The translations under genes were made by a program, and so were the position numbers. Of a stretch of 64,000 bases of DNA, positions 1 to 11,163 are shown in pieces. Origin of the DNA: Amylostereum areolatum (Eukaryota > Basidiomycota > Agaricomycetes > Russulales > Stereaceae); assembly GCA_012932865.1 (NCBI GenBank), contig SAXG01000020.1:558001-622000 (forward strand). The letters run 5' to 3'. Positions within the stretch are counted from its first letter, which is position 1; the number at the start of each line of letters is the position of its first letter. Below the pieces are notes generated by a model. It was not told the DNA's origin. It saw only the letters and a list, made by a program, of their open reading frames with translations, and did not search any database.

Positions 1-3000
1 GACACTGTTGTGGATCTCCCCAAGGGCATCATTGGCGACACCGATCCACAGCTGAGTCTCCTCCTCCATGACAGGGCAGTTGGTTTCACTGCCTTGCCAT
101 GTTTCAGACATGGAGGATGGAAGCATGATTGGTAGGCACTCTGCTGGAATTTGAGTTGACATTTTCTTTGCAGGAGAATCTGCAATGGGAAGAAGTTCGA
201 TCTTGCCAACCTCGTCCAACTGGGGAATAAAGTCTGAAGCGGCTCGGACCCCGGACCATCCAAGCTGCTTCCGTACAGCACCGTTGAAGGACATGATTTG
301 TTGCTTCAATTTTGACTGACATCCGGCAATCGTCAATGAGTTCTGACTAGGCCGCCTCTTTTCTGCCTGTAGAGATAGTCTATAGAGAATGTTAAAGTGG
401 GATGAGAAGGCAGGTGGGGAAACTCACTGTGCCCCCCGGAGGCGGATTCCACTTGCCAGCCATTTCACGCGGACCCCTCCCCCAAGAGCCTTCTCCTTCT
501 CTGTTAATTGCATCTGTAGCTCCTTCTTCCCCGGAGCTAGGACTTGGTGAGCACGGAGATGATATGGATGGGATGTTGTCATACCAAGGTTAAGGCAGAC
601 ATCAAAAACGGTCATTTTCTCACGATCTGTCTCTCGACAGTTGAGTGCCTCGTCCATCTCGGACAGCCACCCTTCTACCTGTTCTTCTGTTGCTTGGGCT
701 TTGAGCACCTTATAATACTTGTCTCGGTCTGGGAGGTCGGTCTAGGCTTCGCAGAGGCGGTGGTCTAACATTGCGGCTGGATGGAAATTAAGTAGATTCT
801 GGATGTGAGGGTTGTGGATGCACGCATTCCGATGGCCTTCCTCCAGTTTGTGTTAAATATATGCCAGTTGAAATGCTCTTCACGTGCTGCGGGTGTCATA
901 GCCTGAGCATTTCGGGAGGCAGCATTGAGGATTGACCAAAGTGTTTCCACGATCTCGCCATCGATGTATCCTATTCTAGGGATATAAACCGGTGCAAACT
1001 TGGCGAAGCAGTCATCCACATGTCCGTGGATGTGAAAGACGCTGATGCCCTGTTTTATCTTGAGGCCCGGAGGGAGTTCAAGATACATGCTGCCATCAAC
1101 TCAGCGGCGGAGGTGGATTCCGTACTTACACATAATGTCGTACAATACCATAACTTCTTCAATACCTCCGAGACTATGCTGGAGTGCGCTGCACAATGCA
1201 TAATCAACATTCACCTGCCTAGAGCGGGGCACATAGTCAGCAATACGCATGCAGGGAGAATATGGATGGTGACAGACTTTTCTCCCTTCTGCAAGTTGAC
1301 GGTTCCAACAGGGAGCCAGCATCCGTGGTCTGCACATGCCACAGAGACTATACCGGACACATCCCTTCCTTTGTGTTCCGAGTCGGCCTGCAACACTGCA
1401 CAGTGGTTGACACACTTCACTCTGGTGGTCTGAAAATTAATAAGTTCAACATTTACATTACGAAGGACAAGGTATCCGGACCTTGGTCTCCACCGCATTC
1501 GCAAGATGGGTTTGGTAATGTGCTTCTGGGACAAAATACCCAGTTCCATGACCCAATCGGACTTCCTTTTTCTGCGGGGTTGTGGACACGAGATGTTGTG
1601 CGCTGTAGTTTCCATCTAGGACAACGGCGGCAATGTACTTGAACCTAGATCAAGGATATCTCAGTACTTGCAAAGGGATGTGGGAAGCTGGTGCACTTGT
1701 CTGGATTGTCCTTCCAATTCACCTCCAGATTGACACCAGGTTGACGACAGGTTATGCATCTAAGCGTTAGTTGTCCTGGGGCCAGTGTAGGGGAGTCGGA
1801 TGCGTGGAATTGTTTCAGCAACGTCAAATAGCGATATTGTTGATTTGTTCGGCGGAGTTCCTGGTAGCGAGTCTGGATTTTGTCAGTGCCGTTGTTAGGG
1901 GTCCGAACGGTGTCCGAAGTAGATAGGGACATACCGGTGTTTTCCCAGGGGACCTTCAGTACGATTTCACTTTCACCTGTTGAAAATACGAGCTGAGTGT
2001 TGTGTGGGATATGATATTTTGGTTGCAAGAATCATCCAATGCAGAAAATGTAAACACAGACTTGGGAGTCTTGACGCTCGCCGGATACAATCCCAGTTTG
2101 AGTAGCTGTAGGTTATCGGCAGCAGCTTCTTCACATTTGCAGAAATGGACCCCTATGTGATGAGCACCTGTTGAATGGACGACCACCATGATCCTGTTGT
2201 TGAATGGATCTACGAAGACGGGTTGATCGGATGCGGGAGATGTGAGGGGTGGGATGGGTGTAGTCAGGGTAGATGGGACAGAGGTGGATGGAACAGGGGT
2301 GGAAGGTCTTGATGGTGTCGGTGTAGTAAGTACTAGTGGAGAATGGGGTCGGGGGGTGGAAACGGACTCTGGTGGTGGCGTTGGGTCAGGTGTGGGCATC
2401 ATGGGAGTGACAAAATGATTGGACATAGGGGGCGCTGACTGGGGTGGTGGTGTGGGCTCCAGGGTATAAACCAGAGGTGGGAGATGATCGTGAGCGTTGG
2501 GAGGAGGGGTCGGATGTATCGCAGGAGGGGTTGGATGGATGGATGGATGGATGAGTTGATTGTTTGCTTCCAATGGGAGCCGTGTGTCCGAGAGTGATAC
2601 TAGATGTTGATAGGCATGGCTGTCCTCCATGTCCGAGATGAATGATCACACCCACGTCATGTAACCAGGCATCGGTGAAGTGCCCTCCAGTCCACCGTTG
2701 GACACAATGGAAAGGATGACGGAGGTGGCCCTTGTGGAGGCACTCTGCGCAAACATTCGGAGAGCCGAAGCACTGCTTGCACCACCAATTCCCATCCTCA
2801 ACCCTACAATCAATGCACTTGACAGACGTTGGAGCCTCCCGGCCATGCATAACGGAAGTATACTGGGGGATCCTGGCCTTCCACTCCTTCATGAAGGTAT
2901 TTTGAGACTGGACATCAGATGGTATAGGGTGATTTGGTGAGATCCAAAAGGTCGACAGACTTACCTTGCCAGCCATCCGTTTGGTTGGAAGTTGAAGAAC

Positions 3001-3336
3001 AGGAGGGGGCACGAATGCTAGGTGGTCATCGTGGTCATCGTCGTGTGTGAAGTTGTCCTGAGGGGGATCACCATCGTCCAGCCATTGATCCTGGGCCTGT
3101 TCTAGTCTCTGCTTGGCTAGTGGGCTGAGCACTCTCTTCTTGACCGGGTCTCCCATTGCTCGTGCTTGAAATTTGATTTTGCCATACCAATTCCGTTTTG
3201 CCTTGTTCTGGGTGACTCTTAACTCTGAATACACAGTTTTCCTACCCATGGGGTATGAAGGGGCACAGATAGCAGTGGGTAGAAATGGGGATCTATGAGG
3301 AAGGGAGATTGACACGTATGGTCGATGGGAAGACAC
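1..3336 (-). CDS. KDZ-family transposase gene with CxC2 cysteine cluster, 3' end off the window
   Basis: Minus-strand coding blocks at about 3336-2386, 2630-1977, 1872-1645, 1615-1211, 1415-1101, 1088-765, 708-424 and 322-1 follow the order of a basidiomycete KDZ (Kyakuja-Dileera-Zisupton) transposase. The N-terminal block has repeated C-x2-C pairs followed by histidines (about 2,700-2,830), typical of the CxC2 domain joined to KDZ proteins. Next come a block containing VVVHSTGAHHIGVHFCKC, a block with GTVNLQKGE, one with LYDIMCKYGIHL, one with FHIHGHVDDCF and GEIVETLWSILN, and at the left edge a block with ANDALGEIH. Frames change between blocks. One junction is a good intron: CAG/GTGAAA at 1976, a CTAAC branch-like site, and CCAG at 1873; it removes an in-frame TGA at 1956-1958. 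The start may be ATG 3336 or an internal Met (MGRKTV). The C-terminus is missing because the window ends. Family match is by motif recognition only; whether it is intact cannot be decided here. Confidence 0.8.
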
Positions 3337-3832
3337 ACATGCTGAGATTATTGGATCGAAGGGAGACTACGTGGAATCAGTACCTTTCTAATATAATTCA
3401 TCTAACTTAGTGCCTTGGATGGATCGGACGGCGGACGGATGAACTAGAGACAATGTGGGATATTATCAGACATGGTATGTGGAATGTGTTCAAAAGGGTG
3501 GGTAATCAGGTAGTAGACAGAGTGGAGGTAGATATTGAAGCCTCCGACATTTGCTAGAGGGTCCAAACAGGTCCGAGGGTCCAAGGGTCCAAGGGTCCGA
3601 ACTGTCACTGAGGGTCCAGGACATTTCTGCAGTGTCCGAGGAGCCCTGGACAGTGGAGGAGGGGGCAAGGTGAAGTATCTGAGGTGGTATCATAGGTGGA
3701 CCCCACATAGGCCCATGTGTACCTTGGGGTACCGTGGGCCCACCGTGGGGTTTGTGTTGATAATGGACTAACAGACGTGTGGGTTATGTGTTGACAACAG
3801 CACTAATTGACTGTCTTATGTGAACCAGCATG
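3337..3832. other. Gene-free spacer between KDZ gene and fold-back element
   Basis: No convincing ORF. It holds short direct repeats of the type GGGTCCAAGGGTCC (about 3,560-3,625). A stretch at about 3,690-3,770 rich in GGCCCACxxTGGGG resembles a stretch at about 51,245-51,310, so it may be an old repeat remnant. Confidence 0.4.
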
Positions 3833-4241
3833 GGGGTATCGGCGGGCAGTGTGGGCTCTCCTCAGCCGGGTCACAGCTGCTCAGTGACAATATTCCGGCG
3901 GTTAGATAGGCACACCGGTAGTAGAACTGGCGATGAGCATCTGCCATCGGCGAGCAGTGCAGCTAGAATCCGGCCACGCAGCACGCAAAAATTATGATTT
4001 TCACCACCCCTGACCACTTTATTTTGCTGAAATAGATCACCAGGTGCAGGATCCGGCCAGGCAGTACACAAAAACTATGATTTTGACCCTCTGGCCACTT
4101 TGGTTCGCCGGAACAGAGCGGTCAGGATTTGTGGATTGTTACGATTGATTTCAATGCAAATATAGGTCCGGTGGTGACACAGGGTCTCGCCAAGGTGTCC
4201 TGGGCCATGTCTCGGTGGTTTCCAGGACACAGGAACCTCTT

Positions 4242-4713
4242 TGTTGAACAGACTTATCCAAGTCAGTAAGACGCTCAGTCGAAGGGATACTTTGAGTTAT
4301 ATATTATACCTTATCCAAGTCAGTAAGACACTATAGTAAGGTATGTAAGCCAAAGAGAAATAGATAGAAGGTATAAAGGATTGCTCACCTCAGTCGAAGG
4401 GATACTTCGAGTGAGGAGGCAGGACGAAATACGAGAGCCTTATATACCCAAACCGCTGTGCCATAAGAGCCAATCATAAAAGCCGTAAGAAAGTGGTGCC
4501 ATAGTGTAGCATAATTAATCAGCGCCAAGAGTGCACTAAGTCATCCACCGCAGCTTTCATGTGAAAGCGTACAGTAAAAATCACATGCTCTGCACAGCCT
4601 CACTCAGCCGATTCCATATTGTTCCGGTTCTTCCCAGAACCTTCCGTTCCTTTCCGTCACATATAACATAATGTAGTTGAAGCTAGAGATCGTCCACATT
4701 ACTATCTTCAACA
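4242..4713 (-). mobile_element. Solo LTR, third LTR family, TSD CTCTT
   Basis: 472 bp starting TGTTGAACAG and ending CTTCAACA, flanked by CTCTT at 4,237-4,241 and 4,714-4,718. It interrupts the left fold-back arm exactly where the right arm is continuous. Two direct repeats are inside (CTTATCCAAGTCAGTAAGAC twice, and CAGTCGAAGGGATACT twice). A TATATAAG box is on the minus strand (4,446-4,439), so the LTR probably reads on minus. Confidence 0.85.
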
Positions 4714-5105
4714 CTCTTGGCGAACATGGAGAACCTTGTCCAGCGAGACATCTGGTAGAGTACCGTGACAGGATTTGTGAAATATTTAAGTGGATTCCAA
4801 TAGAGAGGCAGGTCCTGCGGGGATTTAGGGGCTCGCCGAGGTGTCCTGGACACCGCTGAGACATGTCCCAGGATACAGGGACCCCTTGGCGAACATGTAG
4901 AGCCATCTCCGGCAAAACATCTGGTAGGGCACCGTGACAGGATTTGTGAATTGTTTAAGGTGATTCCAATGCAAAGGCAGGTCCGGCGGGAATGTAGGGG
5001 CTCTCCGAGGTGTCCTAGATACCACCAAGATATGGCCCAGAATACAGGGACCCCTCAGCAAACATGTAGAGCCATGTCCGGTGAAACACCTGGTAGGACA
5101 CCGCC

Positions 5106-5525
5106 TGTCAGAAACGCAGTTTATGAGACCGATGAACCGCCTAAGTCGCGACGAGGAGAGGAGCGAGAAGAAAATAGATTCGAGAGTGCCGGGGTCTAGG
5201 GTAGTGCAACGTGCGCTACAGTACCGTATGACGAGATGGACAGTCTAGGGAAAAGGGAAGAGAAACACTGTCCTTATATACAAGTGGGAACGATGGTGCG
5301 ATGCGATGCGATAGTGGTGCGAGCAGGGGGAACAATAGGAAAGGAGTCATGGGGCGGAGGACGAAGGTCCGGAGCAGTGATGTCATAGATAAGGATGCGG
5401 AACCCCGCTCGGAAGTCCGGGCAATGACGTCGTTGAAGCATGTGATGCAAGGGAAAGTCATGTGCCGTGACACGTCGCGTGTACGAGGTCTGCAAACGAA
5501 GAGAGAAATGGAGCGATCCGTGACA
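5106..5525 (-). repeat. 3' LTR of copy A
   Basis: 420 bp, TGTCAG at the left end and CGTGACA at the right end as read on plus. Preceded on the minus strand by the polypurine tract. The pol frame runs into this LTR and stops at 5,458. Confidence 0.95.
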
Positions 5526-8500
5526 TTACCCCCCCTTTAAGACGCGCTTTCGCCTGGAGCGCGATGTCATCTGCAAGGGTAGATGCGAGAAAACCGTCAA
5601 AGGAGATGCCGAGGGAACGCACAGGGCGGGGTGCGTTTGGATGGCGTTTGTGGAAGGCGTCGATCATGTCGGTGACCTTTGAGAGCGAGGAGCGAGGGAG
5701 CCAGGTATTCTCGGAGTCAGGATAGCCTACCCACTTGACGAGGTATTGTATGCCTTTCTTGTTGCGGGTCGGCTTCGAGTCGATGATGTCTTCAACGTCA
5801 TATTCTTCTTCGTCATCAACGAGGTCAGGCGGCGGTTGTTCATAGTTTGGACCATGTGCCGTTGTCTCCTTGTATGCGGTGAGCAGCGAAGCATGGAAGA
5901 CTGGGTGGATTCTCCACGTCTTCGGCAGCTTCAGGCGGTAATTCACTGGGCTAATGACGTCAACGATCTCGAAGGGTCCAAATCGTTTGGCAGCAAGCTT
6001 AGCTTTCGGCCTCGTCGTCTTCAGGTTTTTGCCTTCGAGCCAGACCTTGTCTCCAACGGCGAACAGTGTCGATTTGCTGATCGTGTCACCATTGTAGTGC
6101 TTCATTAAGTCAGATGCGAGGGCAAGGCTGGCTTTGATCTCTTGTCGGACTTCTTCAAGTTGACGGAGGCGTTCTTCAACTGCAGGGACCTTTGAGGACG
6201 GGTTTACGGACGGGTACATCCTGGGGAGGAAGCCATAGAGGACTTCAAAGGGAGCCTTTCCAGTAGCTGCATGGGTGCGAGAGTTGTGAGAAAACTCGAA
6301 GAAGGGCAACCACTTCACCCAGTCATCTTGTCGGTAGTTGCAGAATACTCGCAGGAACTGTTCGAGGTTCTGGTTTTCACGTTCAGTCTGGCCATCTGTC
6401 TGGGGGTGATACACCGTGCTGAGAGTGGACTTGATCCCGAGCTTCTCATTGAGCGTACGCATTACCTGCCCAGCAAATTGGGATCCACAATCCGAGATGA
6501 TCTTGTCTGCTAAGCCATAGTGTCGATATACCTTGTCGAAGAGAATGTCGGCCGTGCCATCGCTGGTGATCTTCGTTGTACACGGGGTGGTAACCACCAT
6601 CTTGGTGAGGCGATTGACCATGACATTGACGGTGTTATAGCCTTCGCAGTCCGGGAGCTCGACAATGAAGTCGGTGGAGATGACGCCAAATGGTCGATCG
6701 GGTACTTCGTTTGGGATCATGTCGACGTGGGGTCGGCTGCTCTGTGTCTTCGTCGACTGGCAGGTTGCGCATCCTGCTACAAAGTCGCGGACAAAGACAG
6801 ACATGCCAGGCCACCAATATTCACGACTCACAAGCTCGTAAGTCTTGAAGCGACCGGGGTGTCCAGCCAGGGGCGATTCATGGTACATTTTGACAATGTC
6901 GTGTCGCAACTCGTCATCCGCAGGGACGTATACCTTTCCTCTAAACAGGACCAGGCCTTCTTCGTAGTTCCACTCTTGAAGGTTCTTGACGAGTGTACGT
7001 GGTCCGTTTCGTAAGATGGCGTCCAGGGCTTGAACGACCTCGATGTCCTTGGTTTTGCAGTCGCGGATGCGTCGTCGGAGTTCGACATCACCGAGGGAGG
7101 TTACTGCTCCTGGCCTTGTTGCGCGTACTTGGAAGTACTTGGGGTCAAGCAATACGCGTTCCTTGTTGTCGTTTTCAACACCATCCTTGTGATCGGGTCG
7201 TCGAGACATTGGATCTGGGCGGTGGGAAATTCCTGGTTTATGAACGAGCGAGAAGTCAAATCGAGTGAGGAATAGAGCCCAACGTGCCTGTCGGCGGCTC
7301 AGCTTCTGTGCCGTCTTGAAGTGCTCCAGGTTCTTGTGATCTGTCCAGATTTCGACGGTGTCGGGGGCGCCTTCGAGGTAGTGGCGCCAGGCTTCAAGCG
7401 CACGGATGATCGCAAGCAGCTCCTTGTCGTAGATGTCGTAGTTCCGTTCCGGTTCCGATAGGGCCTTGGACAGATACGCCACTGGATGCCAGTGACCGTC
7501 GTCGCCTTTCTGCGAGAGTATACCTCCAGTAGCAAAGTCCGAGGCATCGACTTCAACGAGGTAAGGCTTCTTTGGGTCAGGCATGACTAAGACGGGGGAG
7601 GAAGTAAACGCAGCTTTCAGTGCGTCAAACGCAGTTTGGCAGTCCGTCGACCAGTCCCATGTGCAGTCCTTCTTTGTCAGATCAAATAGGGGCCGTGCAA
7701 CCTTGGAGAAGTCCTTGATGAAACGTCGGTAGAAGTTGCCAAAGCCGAGGAAGGATTGCACATCTTTGACCGTTCGTGGTGTCGGCCAGTCCTGAATACC
7801 TGCTACCTTGACGGGGTCCATAGCGATCTTGTCATGCGAGATGATGAGTCCGAGGTATTCGACAGAGTCTTGCTCAAAGACGCATTTCTCCGGTTTGAGG
7901 AAGAGGTCGTTGTCTTGCAAACGCTGCAGAACCTGCCGCACTATGGCACGGTGTTCGTCCATGGTGCGAGTGAACACCAAGATGTCGTCCATGTAGATGA
8001 TGACCTTGCCCGAGTCGATGAGATCCTTGAACAGTTCATTCATCATTGCCTGAAATGTTGCGGGGGAGTTCATAAGCCCAAAGAACATCACCGTAGGTTC
8101 GAAGAGACCGCGATTCGTCTTGAACGCAGCCTTCCACTCGTCGCCTTCCTTGATGCGGACATTGTTGTAGCCCCAGCGAACATCCATCTTGGAGAAGATT
8201 TCTGCACCTTTGAGGCGGTCGACGATTTCAGAGATCAGTGGCAAGGGGTATTCATTCTTGACAGTGCCCTTGTTTAATTCTCGATAGTCCTGTACGGGAC
8301 GCAGCTTTCCATCCTTTTTCTTCACAAAGAAGAACGGACTCGCCTGAGGTGACTTCGATGGGCGGATATAGCCCTTCTTCAGGTGGTCATCGAGGAAGGT
8401 GTCGAGTTCGATCTGCTCGGAAGGTGAGAGGGGGTAGATCTTGCACGGTTTGGGTTCAAAGCCGTCTTTCATGTCGATAGCATGGTCCCATGGTCGTCGG

Positions 8501-9522
8501 TCAGGAAGTCGCTCGGAGGTTTTCTTGTCGAATACAGGCGCAAAGTCGCGGTACGGCGGGGGGACTAAGTCTTCAAAGGTTTGCGGGCGTGCGTTCTCTT
8601 TCGAATGCTCTGCAAGCTCCTGCGCTTTTGTAAAGCCCGCGCGGATGGGTATTGCATCTGGATTAGGACCATCGGTTTCAGGGAGGATTCCGGCGCGGCG
8701 TAGTCCATTGATCTCCCAGTCTCGGAATACCATGGGCCGCTCGTCGTCGTCTTCAGTGAAGAGTCGTGCGGGTAGAGGGGAGCGATGGACCGTGCGGACG
8801 CGAACACCTTTGACTCTGCGTGCAGGAATAACATAAGTGGGGACTGGGGTCCAGGACACATATGCCGGCTCTGGGAAGGGATCGTCCACGACGAGAGGTG
8901 TCCTCGGGGTTTTACCTGCTTCAACCTTACGCTGTGATTGGACCGATGATGGTTTCCGTGGCTTGGTTGCGAGGTTCGTCACAGGAGGTTTGGACAGAGT
9001 GCACGAGGGAGGGCAGCGGAGCATGTCAACACGGTCTCGTTGCCAGTCTATGGTGGGATTGTGCTCGTCGAGCCAGTCTGTTCCAAGGATCATGTCATGA
9101 TCGCCGATGTCGGTGATGAAGAACTCAGCTTCTTCCTCATGGTACGCCCTTGAATCTTGCGAGTATATCCGGATCCGCTGGGTCGTTGTGTCGCGTACCC
9201 AGCCCATGACGTTCTCGGTGCCATCCACATTACGCACGGGGAACGGGTTTTCTAGTTTTCTTGTGGTGAGCTTCTTGCGTTCAACGAAGCTTCGGTTCAG
9301 GATAATTCCTTCTGCGCCGCTATCAAGCAGCGCGTCTGCGTCGATTTCTCTTTTGGTAACTCGTCCGATCAGCTTGACTTTGAGCGTGATCGATGGTGTT
9401 TGCCTGTTCTTGGTGACAGTAGAGAGATACAAACACGGGGGATACGATTGCTCACAGGTATGCATGGATGATAATACAGCGAAACGATTCGACGATGATA
9501 CCAAAAAGTCCTTTGGCTCCAC
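5458..9522 (-). CDS. pol: Pol polyprotein of chromovirus copy A
   Basis: One open frame of 1,354 codons. The aspartic protease motif is DSGA at residue 67. The RT core contains YMDD at 510-513. RNase H starts around DASD at 659. The integrase zinc domain has H881, H888, C918 and C921. The integrase core is D951, D1011 and E1047, the last two 35 residues apart (D,D35E). A chromodomain lies at about 1240-1295 (EEYDVEDIIDS...YLVKWVGYP...NTWLP), so this is a chromovirus. The usual SDRGPQF around the second Asp reads SDCGSQF here, consistent with two C-to-T changes. There is no ATG start; the frame opens right after the gag TGA and, unlike in copies B, C and D, lies in the gag frame because of an extra T at about 9,505. 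The protein would come from a Gag-Pol fusion (readthrough here, -1 shift in the others). The C-terminus runs through the polypurine tract into the LTR. Confidence 0.93.
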   Translation of the reverse strand: MEPKDFLVSSSNRFAVLSSMHTCEQSYPPCLYLSTVTKNRQTPSITLKVKLIGRVTKREIDADALLDSGAEGIILNRSFVERKKLTTRKLENPFPVRNVDGTENVMGWVRDTTTQRIRIYSQDSRAYHEEEAEFFITDIGDHDMILGTDWLDEHNPTIDWQRDRVDMLRCPPSCTLSKPPVTNLATKPRKPSSVQSQRKVEAGKTPRTPLVVDDPFPEPAYVSWTPVPTYVIPARRVKGVRVRTVHRSPLPARLFTEDDDERPMVFRDWEINGLRRAGILPETDGPNPDAIPIRAGFTKAQELAEHSKENARPQTFEDLVPPPYRDFAPVFDKKTSERLPDRRPWDHAIDMKDGFEPKPCKIYPLSPSEQIELDTFLDDHLKKGYIRPSKSPQASPFFFVKKKDGKLRPVQDYRELNKGTVKNEYPLPLISEIVDRLKGAEIFSKMDVRWGYNNVRIKEGDEWKAAFKTNRGLFEPTVMFFGLMNSPATFQAMMNELFKDLIDSGKVIIYMDDILVFTRTMDEHRAIVRQVLQRLQDNDLFLKPEKCVFEQDSVEYLGLIISHDKIAMDPVKVAGIQDWPTPRTVKDVQSFLGFGNFYRRFIKDFSKVARPLFDLTKKDCTWDWSTDCQTAFDALKAAFTSSPVLVMPDPKKPYLVEVDASDFATGGILSQKGDDGHWHPVAYLSKALSEPERNYDIYDKELLAIIRALEAWRHYLEGAPDTVEIWTDHKNLEHFKTAQKLSRRQARWALFLTRFDFSLVHKPGISHRPDPMSRRPDHKDGVENDNKERVLLDPKYFQVRATRPGAVTSLGDVELRRRIRDCKTKDIEVVQALDAILRNGPRTLVKNLQEWNYEEGLVLFRGKVYVPADDELRHDIVKMYHESPLAGHPGRFKTYELVSREYWWPGMSVFVRDFVAGCATCQSTKTQSSRPHVDMIPNEVPDRPFGVISTDFIVELPDCEGYNTVNVMVNRLTKMVVTTPCTTKITSDGTADILFDKVYRHYGLADKIISDCGSQFAGQVMRTLNEKLGIKSTLSTVYHPQTDGQTERENQNLEQFLRVFCNYRQDDWVKWLPFFEFSHNSRTHAATGKAPFEVLYGFLPRMYPSVNPSSKVPAVEERLRQLEEVRQEIKASLALASDLMKHYNGDTISKSTLFAVGDKVWLEGKNLKTTRPKAKLAAKRFGPFEIVDVISPVNYRLKLPKTWRIHPVFHASLLTAYKETTAHGPNYEQPPPDLVDDEEEYDVEDIIDSKPTRNKKGIQYLVKWVGYPDSENTWLPRSSLSKVTDMIDAFHKRHPNAPRPVRSLGISFDGFLASTLADDIALQAKARLKGGVMSRIAPFLSSFADLVHATCHGT
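5529..5538 (-). promoter_or_regulatory. Polypurine tract of copy A
   Basis: AAAGGGGGGG on the minus strand, three bases (TAA) before the 3' LTR. It is the expected plus-strand DNA primer of an LTR element. The same tract stands before the 3' LTRs of copies B, C and D. Confidence 0.85.
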
Positions 9523-9546
9523 CAGACGACGCGACTGGGGGGCGTT

Positions 9547-10572
9547 TCAAAAATCCTGCGATTCCAGGATGTCCTTCAACAGCGCTACTGCCTGCTCCTT
9601 GCCTTCCGCGTCCAGATCCTTCAGCTGGCGAGTGATCGCCGCGATGGTTTTGGATGGGTCGGGAGCTGCTTTCGCAGTGGACGGAGCCGTGTTCGTTGGC
9701 AGGGGAGGGGCCTTGGACCCAGTCTCTACTGCGCCCACCCGTCGCGCGCTTGAGTCGCGGTTGGGGCAGTCGCGAGAGACGTGACCGGCTTGTCGACACA
9801 TGAAGCACTTGCCTTCGCGCATCATCTTTGCGCGCTCGTTGTCCGTCAGCTTTGCAGGGCGGGTTGAGGTGTTGGTGAAGGCGCCGACTCGGCGCGACGA
9901 GGAGTCGTTGGTCGAACCGTTCGAGGTGAGCGCGACAGCCCCCTTGGACTGACTGCTCTTCCTCTCCGGGTTCTCTTCGAGCCACTGGTGGTTGATGCGG
10001 CGGGCGCGCTCCTTCCACTCCGCGAGCTTGGTGGGGAACGGGTACGACCGGGCCACCTGCTTGCCGAGGTCACGCTGAAGTCCCTTCTTGAAAAAGTGGA
10101 TTAGCGCCTCGTCGTCGTACGCTGACATGGTTGCCAGCATCTCAAACTCGGTGATAAAGTCAGTGACGTCCCGGGTGGTCATTGCGAGCTCGTTGATCTT
10201 ACGCTGAGCCTCTATCTTCGGATCGACAGGCACGAAGTCTTTGCCAAACCTCTCGAAGAGCTCTTTGTAGGAGCTATAGTGGAGTGTGGGGGGCGTGGGG
10301 TCGAGGGTGTCGGCGTCTTCCTTCTCGTCTTCGTTGGCGAAGAGTTCCATGCGGCGATGCGTGGCCCAGGCTTTCGCCGTGTCGTCCTCCATCAGGCTGA
10401 GGAGGAGCATCATCTTGGTGTCATCTGTGGCATAAACATCCTTGTTAACGCGCAGGAACATGCGGAGCTCGAGGGAGAACCGGAGGGTGTCGCGTCTATC
10501 GCCTTTGAATGGCTTTGGCTTGGGGCCGATCTCCCGCTTGGAGACGGCAGGTTTGGATTCGGCGTCGGACAT
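9547..10572 (-). CDS. gag: Gag of chromovirus copy A
   Basis: 341 residues from an ATG with A at -3. The central part (about residues 30-200) is a retrotransposon Gag/capsid-type helical domain (LMEDDTAKAWA, TTRDVTDFITEFEMLA, ALIHFFKKGL). A single CCHC zinc knuckle CFMCRQAGHVSRDC lies at about residues 256-269. The same frame stays open for another 197 codons upstream (11,163-10,573) with no Met, and this upstream part is conserved in the other copies; Gag may therefore have an N-terminally extended form. It ends GAT TTT TGA, a run of five T against the stop. In copies C and D the pol frame begins at the overlapping TTG. Confidence 0.92.
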   Translation of the reverse strand: MSDAESKPAVSKREIGPKPKPFKGDRRDTLRFSLELRMFLRVNKDVYATDDTKMMLLLSLMEDDTAKAWATHRRMELFANEDEKEDADTLDPTPPTLHYSSYKELFERFGKDFVPVDPKIEAQRKINELAMTTRDVTDFITEFEMLATMSAYDDEALIHFFKKGLQRDLGKQVARSYPFPTKLAEWKERARRINHQWLEENPERKSSQSKGAVALTSNGSTNDSSSRRVGAFTNTSTRPAKLTDNERAKMMREGKCFMCRQAGHVSRDCPNRDSSARRVGAVETGSKAPPLPTNTAPSTAKAAPDPSKTIAAITRQLKDLDAEGKEQAVALLKDILESQDF

Positions 10573-11163
10573 CTTGTCGAAGGGGAGGGGGACGGTGAGG
10601 GATTGGGCGAGTTCTTGATCAAGGCGGCGTAGAGTTTCTCGTCGGCGTTCTTCTGCTTCTTCAACTTCGTCCTCAACTTGTTTTGCGACAAGGAAGTCGG
10701 CGGGGGTGAGGAATTGCTGGTTATGATGCCACGACCAGTGATCTTGGACGGGACTGAACGAAGTGGGCTGCCACTCAACTACTGATCGTCCTGGGGTTCC
10801 GTTCTTGTTCCGTCTATAGGCGTACCACTTCCCAGTTGTGTCGTTGTGGTTGATCCCTTCTGGGACTTCGATTACAGTACGTCGACGGGGTGGGGGCGAG
10901 TTGGTCGGAGGGGGGTTCAGGAAGCGCTGTAGAACGTCCGCAGCGGTGGCAAAATCCGATTCTTCGACGTAGGGTTGTTCGTCGCGGTCGTCGAAGTACC
11001 AGTCTCGACGTTGCCGGTTTGGTTCGTCGTGTAGCCAACGTACGGATTCCTTAGTCTGCTGCGAGGTGAGGATATAGTATTCTTCGGGACAGTAGTCTCG
11101 AAAGACGCCTGGGGGAAGGTTCGGGGTGGGGGGACGAGGGGCTGTGGAGGACGTGATGATGGT
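10573..11163 (-). other. Met-less in-frame upstream extension of gag (copy A)
   Basis: 197 sense codons, no stop and no ATG in any sense frame, contiguous and in frame with gag. The translated frame contains RDYCPEEYYILTS-type, KWYAYRRN and VVEWQP motifs and an acidic/basic helix-like stretch before the gag Met. The same protein sequence with mainly silent changes is seen in copies C (29,801-30,391) and D (43,649-44,239), and a diverged version in B (16,903-17,482). No database family is recognised. Confidence 0.7.

Noticed and set aside
1956..1958. In-frame TGA in the KDZ gene as proof of a pseudogene
   Set aside because: It lies in a good GT-AG intron (1,873-1,976) with a CTAAC site; removing it restores the conserved RYQEL block.
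5216..5540. Small ORFs within the LTRs, repeated at every LTR
   Set aside because: Lie in U3 upstream of the predicted RNA start and in mixed frames; best seen as chance.
7756..8277. ORFs antisense to pol (repeated in every copy)
   Set aside because: They mirror the RT coding strand and change with it; no independent conservation or domain.
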